Source: Acanthopleura granulata (lineage: Eukaryota; Mollusca; Polyplacophora; Chitonida; Chitonidae). From it: DNA of 64,000 bases. A program made the translations under genes and the position numbers. This document shows positions 13,401 to 23,500 of this stretch, in pieces (positions within the stretch are counted from its first letter, which is position 1; each line of letters opens with the position of its first letter). The notes under the pieces are model-generated. The model was not told the DNA's origin. It ran no database searches and saw nothing but the letters and a program-made list of their open reading frames with translations. The DNA lies in NCBI GenBank assembly GCA_016165875.1, contig JABBOT010000003.1, positions 22,480,873-22,544,872 on the forward strand, given 5' to 3'.

Positions 13401-14505
13401 GTTTCTAATCTTAGAACCCGGGTTTCCCCGCGGCTGTGCCCGGTTTCCTCTCACCATGATACTGGCCGCCGTCGTATGAGTGAAATATTCTTGAGTACGG
13501 CGTAAAACACCGATCGGATAAATAAATAATTGAAAATAATCTTACTCTGGCTCAGTGGGTATACATAAAAAGATATCAAAATACTCCAGAGTCATTGCGC
13601 AGGACGACAGAGTCATCACGCAAGACTTATCACTGGCCTTGCTTCTACGACACTTTGTCATCACGACGTGACAGTGTAAGTTATACTTTGAAAGGTTCCC
13701 TGGTGTACGGTGAATGTGACTTGTTGAATAGCCTGGCAGCTCTCTGTTCATCGCCCAGCTCTAGCCAGCCGATAGCAAACATTCCCCACGTCATGGCCGG
13801 TCCTCCATCGTCTGTGACGTTCTCGTATTTCTCCAGATCGTTGCGGCGGACATCCATCGTCATGTCGTACATCAGGGGATAGCCCAGCAAGATCACGTCT
13901 GCTTGCTTCACTTTATGTGTACCTGCAACGTGCCATGACAAATTGGAGAACAATTTTACTGTCTGTTAATTCGAAAGGCCTCAAACAAATATTCCGCCTG
14001 TTTCAGTTTTTAAACGTGGTTATTTGCAAAGAAACATCTAAAAGTAAGAACAATAAAATATGTGGAAGGAATACGGTTTCTACTACCTATGAGACCGATT
14101 GGACATCTCCTCAGGTAGCTTAGTGGCCTATTATTTCTGAAAGCTATGTTGGGGAGAATGAAGCAGATCTCAGATCTCCGTTTCCACATATATTTCTTTG
14201 CATGACAAACAAATTTGTGATGAATTTTTCCAAGGAAACATTCTTTCCTTCTTAATGCTACGTTAATATTTTCTGCGCAACTATGAAATCTTGTCAGTTT
14301 TTACACATTCTTCCTTCTTAATGCTACGTTAATATTTTCTGCGCAACTATGAAATCTTGTCAGTTTTTACACTATATTTCCCATTTGGATGAAATTCAGT
14401 CACATTTTACTGGGGTAATTTTCACTCATGCAGAAAAAAAGGTATTCCAAAATTAAATGCGGTATACTTATGATGAAAACGTCATTTTAACACCTATAAA
14501 TTTAC

Positions 14506-14536
<31 letters not shown>

Positions 14537-17500
14537 TCTGATTGATGTTTTACGCCGTACTCAAGAAAACAGTTATACGGAAAGAAGCAAATAAAGGTCG
14601 TTTTATTTTTTAAATTTAACTTACTTACTGCAAGCAAGCTTGAATACGGCCGAGTTCGGCTTCCAACTATTGATGGCTGAAATGAGACTTACCATTTTCA
14701 TAACTCTCGTACCCTTCAAACTCCGGGTGATACCATGATGACCAGTTAAAAGGGATGAAGAGTTTTTCAGCTAATGAAATGAGAGAGTCGTTAATTTCTT
14801 TGTTGTAGTCCAGACCATCGAGACACGCGGCGTATCTGGCAAACAGGATGCTCTTCTTGGCCAGAACGTTCGTGTACACGGAATTGTTCACAAACTGCGC
14901 ATACTCGTCCGGTGGCATTACACCTTAAAAATAGAAACACATTAACAGCCGCGCGTGTAGTCGACAAAATCATGCTTTGTAATGTATGTAAGTATGCTAT
15001 ACATGACATATTTGGCTCAAATATCTGCGAATCTTAACGTTGTAATAGTTAAGCATACATAATTTAGAACAGGACCATGTCATATGCAAACCTGGCTCAG
15101 TAGTATTTGCTACATCTATGTTTTCTTTGATCATTTAGTATTTATAGAAATAAAAAAAAATATTAAAAACGAAAGGTTATAGCCAAGTATACTTTATCAA
15201 AAGTCTTCCATACTAGGGTAGTCTTATGAAGTTAAAGCTCTGTTGTTGGCAAACAATTACAGCAAACTCATGATCTCTAAAACTTGCCTGCAGTGGTCTC
15301 TTTGGTACATAATAACACTAAATTAATTTCATCATAAGACTGCATGGTTGAGCATCTTTTAATGCATGGGCGTGACACTCAGGTGACCAGTTTCAATCAG
15401 ATTCGAAACCTTTTTCAACAACCATTCGATTTTTTAAAAAGTATTTGTGTTTAATCTAGATATTATCAAACTTTTGGAGTGTATTTTACTTAGTTTGAAA
15501 ATGTTCGCGGCAGTCTATGACATTTTCGAAAGCATTTTGTATTGGAATTTGCACAAATGCGTAAAACGAAACCAGCTACCGGTACTACAGGGTTGTAACT
15601 GGGTATCAGCTACGACTGAACACGTTGGGCCCCCTCAGCACCATGGCGTGTACACAGAGTTAAAAAGAAAGCATTAACCAAAAATGCATTTCATTTGCAC
15701 AAACGTTTCAAAGAAGAATGTGATCTATTTTGCGATCTACACGCTCTTTCTGGACTCCCATGCCTTTGGGTGTATGATTACGATTTAGATAGTGCGTGCA
15801 TTTGGCGGGAAGTCAACAGTTTTAGTCTAAGTCTACAGCTTTCGTTTTAAGTCTTTACAACTTTTTGTTGTAAATCTACAGTTTTCGTTGTAAGTCTACG
15901 GCTTTCGTTGTAAATCTACATGTAGCCGTCATAACGGACATTTGCACAACAATCGTCAGCCATAATGGACGTTCCTAATCAATAAACGCGAGCGCAATTT
16001 TCAAAGCGACGTTGAACACAAACCACTAAAGACTTAAAATATGTAAAATAAGAAATTTGGATGAGTCGTGTAAAGAGAATTTGTCAACAGTTTGCGTTAA
16101 TGCCTGAAAGGCTTAAGGCAATCTTCAGAAACCTTTGTATCTCACTTGTTATTTAACTGCAGCAGTAATGTATGATTTTGGTCGCGAGTTTAAGCAACCC
16201 GATGTGTATAGGCCTACAGTCTCTATGACAGGTGGAATTAGATTTAAAGAAAGCAGAGCGTCCGAGATTCTGGACACAAACTTTCTCTTAAAGTTAATAG
16301 GTCCTTTCATATTTACACTCACAAGGGAACTATGCTTGTTGCAAAATTTAAGACTCTTAAGATGGGGGCAGTTGATGAAATATCGTTGACACACTAGTTT
16401 TTGCAGCAATAAGTTGTGACGTTGATTGAAATTGTCGCACAACGCAAAATTATGAAGTGCAATCCCGAGGAAATTGGTACGATACTCACTGAGCGAAGAA
16501 TATGTTAAAATGAGAAACAGTGCAAACTGAGCAGAGAGGGTAGTTAAACTTGTTTAAATCTTGAGCGATACTATGTATGCAGTATCTATGTTTTATGCAT
16601 CAGTTTTCGGTATTAGATCCAAAACATGCTGCTTGTGGTTAAGGCTTTATAATGATGCCATTATCGGAGTATGCATGTCTATAGTGTAATTACCATTGAT
16701 GTCATAGTCATCTTTGTCAGCATCGTAAGTTGCCCTGGTGGCCCAAAAGAGGGCGATGTCTCGGATAAGCTGATAGCCTCGGTCTGATTTCAGCCAATCA
16801 GTGTCCCGAGTTGCCGTCAGATACTGCCTAGCCGCAAACCCGATGTCCCCAGTGATATGTTGCTCATTGTCCCGGCACGGAATACAGACTGTTGTCAGCT
16901 CTGCTCCGGTGAACGCACTCTGCCAAGGGAACCGTAATCCTGCATAACCACCGTTCCGAGCCCGTTCATAGGCGAATTCCATACCGTAAACCCTGTACGC
17001 CAGCATCTCCTTTGCCAGTTCTGGATGGAACATGAGCATTGTGGGATACATCCAGGTCTCCATGTCCCAGAAAACGTGACCCTGATAGTCTGTAGCATTG
17101 GCACCGTTTGCCAGACCTCCGGGGCTAAGGCCATAGAATTGGTTGGCGGGAAGATCTGACTCCTTGGATGGGAGGGAACAGAGAATGTAGTAGAACGAAC
17201 CGTAAATCAGTTTTTGAAGGTGAAGGTTTCCAGACACCTCTATTCTACCACGGTTCCACCTGGATTGCCAAGCTTTTACATGGCTCTGGTACAAGTAGTC
17301 AGTGGCATTTGATACAATGCTCAACCCAGTTTGGAACTCAGTTTTGGCTAAAGTGTAATCCTGGTCAATTGAGGTGAAGAAGAGCCACCGGCCCTTCTGC
17401 TGATGTGAGTCTAAGGTCAAGGAGTTGGGGAATTTTGTGGAAAATATATAAACGGTCTGCAGTTCGCCTTCTTTGTCATCTAGCCCCTGAGAATGGTTTC

Positions 17501-20500
17501 TACTAGAGACGGTCATGTTGAGTTCCGCTTCTCGGGTTGTTCCATTCTGCAGGTAGGAGGGCCTGTGGGGATGAAGCCAACAACGGCGTCTGACCCAAGC
17601 AATCAACAGAAGTCAAAAGCATAGATACCCCTCCCACCCAAAAAAAAAAAAGAAAAAAAGAAAAAAAAAAATTCGGTGGCCGAGGCAGTTAAATCGCCAG
17701 CGCTGCTCAAGTCCAGCTCATGCTGTCTTTCTCTCGGGTCACACGCAAGGAAAGTCTGCCAGCAACCTGCGAATGGTCGAATGGTCGAATGGCAGGGGTT
17801 GTATCAGTGAAATATTCTTGAGTACGGCGTAAAACCCCAATTAAATAAATAAATAAATAAATAAAATATCTGCACAAAAGTACATTTTTCAGATGCAGGG
17901 TACGTGAAACGTCAAATATGCCGTGTGGACATTAACTTTTTGTCAGAGTATCAGTGCCTTTGTATAACTCTAATCTTTAACAATAGGATTTACCGGCTTT
18001 TCGAGACCTAAAAGCAAAATATACCACTTTGTCAATGATCTTTGGAGGTTTTGGTAATTCTAAACAACAGGTATATGTGATTCTCTCTACCAGACGTTGT
18101 TGACAAAATCTTCTTGTTCAGAGAACTTGATGTCATTACTCCCGCTGCCGGGGTAGTTGCGCAGCTGGACGACGAAAGGCTGACCAGTGGCTGTCTGTCT
18201 GTCCACCATAACCTCTGTGACCAGGAGTCGTGTGAAGCGCTGATGAGCGTACGTCCGCTGTGTCACCAGACCCCCCGTACCGTCTATAGCCAACACTTCC
18301 TCAAAAACACCTATGAGTAGAATTGTTTGATATGAAGTTTACACTCACCATTTTCACGACTGTCACAGCAATTGCGAGCAGGGCAGATTTACAACAGGTT
18401 AATGGACAAAAAAATGAAACGACGAAAGTCTTGGAAAAGCATAGCACCTCACCAAACACATGACAAATTTCCCGCCATGAAGTTTTACAGGCAAGCCAGT
18501 GGGAGGTGGACAATGCTATGTGTCCCCGTGGACTGAAAACAATGGCCTACAAAGCAATTTGCCCCGCTTGCTATCCAGGGTGCTGTGAGCAGATCTACCA
18601 AGCATCCATCTGTAGCAAATAGACTATATCATAATTACCCAGGATACATGTAGATTTAAAAACTGCCGATGAAGAACTGAAGATGTTATCATAATAAAGT
18701 ACGTACCGGTGTACAACATACTTGTACAGGATCAGCATAGGTTGTTTTGTTTTAAACTGATTTTATTGACAATCGTCAATTGGGATCAGAACAAGTTCTT
18801 GCAATTTATATACTCTTCTCCATACAGGGAATATAAACAAATTTTTCACATTTTGAATCCAAATATGTTACAGGCGTAAAACAATATATTAAAAACAAAA
18901 GATATAAACGTGAACAGTGAGTTGTGTTAAATATTCAAATGACTTACATAACCTTTATATACTATAAAGAGAAAAGAAAAAGAAAAAATGTATTATCAGA
19001 GAGCGAAAATGTATTTTAATCTAACTTTGCCAGTCTTTTGTGGGTCGCTAAGAGTAAATCTTTTGGTTTCAGTTATATATCTACTAACAGCTGCAAAAGT
19101 AGTTTTAGATAAAGCAGGACCGCTGTCTTTCTCCCAAAGCAAATCTTTAGATGTTAAATCAGTAGGAAGTGTGTTGTCACCATCCTGGTTTTGCTTATAT
19201 TACATAACGGGCTACGAAAGAAAAAAATGATGTACGTCGTCTGACAGATGGCCACTCCGTCAACCTGAATCGGTGGCGAGATGCCCTTGGACAAGGTGAA
19301 CATTTAAAAGACTACATTTATGTCTCATTTGAGTAAGAATTATATTTATTATATTTACTTTCGACTTTCATTAAATTGCTTTGGTTTAGTTATTCGCCTT
19401 GATATTGAGTGAATAAAATTTCCCATACAGTTGTCTTATTCCTAACATTTAATTAAAGGTTAATCTATTCTCGTACTACTGAGGGGAAAAAACGAATTTC
19501 GAAATATATTCAATCTTCCCTAAACATAACGCACTATCCACTGTTCCTTAAGTTATAAGGCGTCGTTTCACAAACTAGTGGTGTCCAGAAATTGTAAATA
19601 GAGCTTCACCATTATTTAATCGGTACATGAGTTTTAGCTTTACTAATTTACCGCCCAGTCTCAAGATATAAAGAATTTCTGCTGCAGTTAAACGAAAGAC
19701 CTTTTACGATTCGTGCTGCAGTGAGCTTTAAATGTTACAGATTTTCCGATTCGGTGACAGTACAATCGTCCCAAGCACTTGATCCATATTACAGTATAGG
19801 TATAATAAAAGATAAATATATCGGTGCGAGGGCTTTTCTACCAAGTTGGTATTTTAGTTTCCTCAAAATGCCTATACGCTGTGATAAAAGATTACGATGT
19901 GTAAAGGAACATACGTTATAATATTAATCTTTGTAGGTGTCCAAGCAACAGAAATTCCACGTATTTCGATGATATACAACACAAAAAAAGATCTGTCAAT
20001 TAATTTCCAGAAATAAAGTTACCTCTGGCCACGTCCAAGCTGTATTTTCTGGTCGTATTGCACTGTCTGTCTGCCACCTGGATACGAATTGCCTGTGTGG
20101 AGGGAATTCGTGCACGATGGCTCCATCCTAAAGACATGGGAAATATTACGTGTAATTTCTTCAGTGAAATAGTCCCTGTACATGTATACAGAGCGACACT
20201 CTGGTTTATGTATGTGCTAGCCCTGTTTAAGATAGATCATAATCAATGAAATATATTTCCTATTTATAATTCGTGCAATACTGTTGCAAGAGCTGTTAAT
20301 TTCTACTATGTCCATGTATTACTCACCTAAAGCCCCGTTATACAATCCGTTCACGTAAATAGTGTCGCTGTACACAACTGTTGCTAAATGGCCATTCCCT
20401 ACAGAGGCCATGTACCGGAAGTCAATGCCATTTGTAGCGTTATCGTGTGGAAGACTGTAATAATGTAAAAGGAAACTTCGTCATAACGTTCTATCAAATA

Positions 20501-23500
20501 TTGGAGTAGCACGGGAAAGTAGCCTATTGGCATCTTATACTGTCCCGAGAATGATCGAGTTCTACTAATATCAGTGTTCAGAAGCGTTTTACTGAATTCT
20601 TGAAGGTCAACCACAGGAGGCATGCCTAACTTTCATGCTTGAATTAACCACTTGACCAACCTGCAATGATATTACAAGGAAACATATATTTCTCAATAAC
20701 AATGCTATATGTATTTAGTCACCGGCATTTAGTATGTTTTATGGTGCTTTTTCAACTTGAGACGCCATTCGAGGGAACCCAAGTGACAATTCCAATTCTT
20801 TCCTTTTTTTAAACCTCATTGACAAGACTTTAGTGGCATGCAAAGGGAAGGGAAAAAACCTACAAATTCTGACATAGTCGGTTCACCAATTTGCTTAATG
20901 AGTGAATCGGTTTAAATCGTACTTAACGATATTTCAGCCATATGAGGACGAGGAGACCGTCTGGTGCGTGCATATAGTGTGTATTGTTCTAGCGGGGTCC
21001 TCCATGGCTCAGTTGGTAGGGCGCTAACGGAGCGCAATGACCCAGAGGCCTCCCACCAATGCGGTCGCTGTGAGTTTAAGTCCAGCTCATGTTGACTTCC
21101 TCTCCGGCCGTAAGTGGAAGGTCTGTCAGCAACCTGCAGATGGTCGTCGGTTTCCTTCAGGCTCTACCCGGTTGCCTCTCACCACAATGCTGGCCGCCGT
21201 CGTATAAGTGAAATATTCTTGAGTACGGCGTAAACCACCAATTAAAGAAATAAATAAATTCTTCTGGCAATGCGATTCCATGCTACCAAAGTGCTTCCGC
21301 CACAGGAACATCATGCCGAAAACACCAGGCATCAAATCCTACCCAGTCACAGTGTAGTGACGCCGGGCCGACCAGTCCTGTTTCCGTGTTTTAACCTCTC
21401 AACGCTGAGCACCATGCGAGGCAGCAACAAGTGCCATTTTTAACACACACGTACAGTGTGCGTACGTGTGTACGTGTGAGAGTGAGTGAGAGTGAGAGTG
21501 AGTGCGTACGTGTGTACGTGTGAGAGTGAGTGAGAGTGAGAGTGAGTGCGTACGTGTGTACGTGTGGGAGTGAGTGAGAGTGAGAGTGAGTGCGTACGTG
21601 TGTACGTGTGAGAGTGAGTGAGAGTGAGAGTGAGTGCGTACGTGTGTACGTGTGAGTGAGTGAGAGTGAGAGTGAGTGCGTACGTGTGTACGTGTGAGTG
21701 AGTGAGAGTGAGAGAGAGAGAGAGAGAGACAGAGAGAGAGAGGGGGGGCATGGTAATCATCCCCAGGAGATGGTTGGATTTAAGAAATGCATGGTGACCG
21801 TAACAAAAGTAGTACGTGCTGTCAACAGTCTCATTAAAGGAGGTTATCTGGTGACAGACGTGTCATCTTTCGTACTCAACAAACACGACTATCTAAGCAA
21901 ACATGCATCTTCACTCTCTGCCATGGACGAGCATATTTTAAGTGGATACGAATACAGAGCTGTGTTGACCCGAGTAAGAGGTACCGGTGCACATGCATTT
22001 GTCCCCACGGATGTTAGCCACCGTATATAACATAAGCATTTCTACCGTCGGGTGCACGCAAACACCCATTGCTGTATAAAAAGAATGGCTTGTGGGAAGT
22101 ACAATAAACCCAGAATGCTTCAACGAGCAATGTCCTCGCTTTTCAAATACATGCAGTTACTACTGCTATAAAGTGCTGGAATCATCATATAATTCCCCAA
22201 ATTGATATACCGATATATATGTATAGTGTATATTAAGACAGTGCCTGCATTCACACACCTGAGTACCTCCACCAGCCTTTATCAAAACAGGTATTATAGA
22301 CTCAGTCGAGTTCGCGCTGAACAGCATGCAAAAAGGAAAACTCTGATACTTGGCTCAGTTGGCTGGGTGGGTGATTCAGTAAAACATAATATTGGTTATA
22401 CGCAACCCCTGGGAGGGGTGTATTGAGTATTTGCATGAATAAATTGGACAAGTATGTAACAGTCCATTGTGAAACTTTGTGGCTTACAAATTTCTGCTTA
22501 TAAACAACAGCCAAATTACAAATATGGACAAGCCAGTGAAGAGCATTCTAGCTATTCCCAAGGATATTCTGTCATGCCTTCACGGTTAACTCCTGCATCT
22601 TTGGTGATTAAATCGAGTGCAGTTCCAGTACAATCGACCAATGAATTGCTAGAGCGAAGGAGATGTGACCAATCAAAGTACCCCTCTTAAAGTAAAATAC
22701 AGCTCATGATTGAGGCACTGTTCATCTAAAAGACTGTAAAATTCTCTCTTGAGTGCAAAGGCCTGTGAGTTTTTATGAAATCGTTGCTGAATTATCTTCG
22801 TATGGAGTGCGGAGTATCTTGCTGCCAACTGGGGATCTGAAGGCGTCCATGCTTTTAGACTTATGACAGACTGACTAGTCAGAGAGCTAGGATATCTCAG
22901 TTGATATGAAAGCTGTGACGTAAATCTTCTGAGATGACTGTCAATGTAACACGTAATAACATAGAGACAGGACACTGCTATAACATTTTATGTTTCAATT
23001 ATAACAAGTACATGTGTGAACAACGCTGCAAAGTATTTCCCGACCAAGATGCTGTGCCGGGAGTACGTTTCTTGATCATTTCATGTTATAAATTTATATA
23101 TATACTTAAGTTACAAAAAGAACCTTAGCAGCTTACTATAGTCTCAAATGACAAGGGCGTTCCGCGCTTGGAAGAATTACGTCGCAGCCCACATAGAATG
23201 GCTGCGTTTCATGCCAGCCGACGGAACACGGTAAAATGTCAGTTTCCGCTGTCGTAGTAGGCGTAAGAAAAATACTTTACCAAAATAAACAAAATATTGT
23301 ATAACGTTTCCTAACCTAACTTTTGAAGGTTTGCTCTCAGCGATTTCATTGGGTGACAAAGAGAAGGCTAACTAGTCTCATTTTTGCAGAGTTTATTTTA
23401 GTCAAGAGTTCTCTTGCAGCGAATTTAAAGAGGAGAATAATTGAGAGTTCGAAAAATGTCCCAATAATATTTACCTGTTCGTCTGGAACACAGCGGGGTC

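Noticed and set aside
21440..21760. A 106-codon Ser/Leu/Thr/His-rich open frame on the minus strand
   Set aside because: It is the translation of the 44-bp GT/GA minisatellite; no start context, splice sites or domain.
22673..22975. A 100-codon minus-strand frame in intron 1 of the fusion gene
   Set aside because: No recognised domain, no exon borders, and it would add no GH65 or PGRP sequence.
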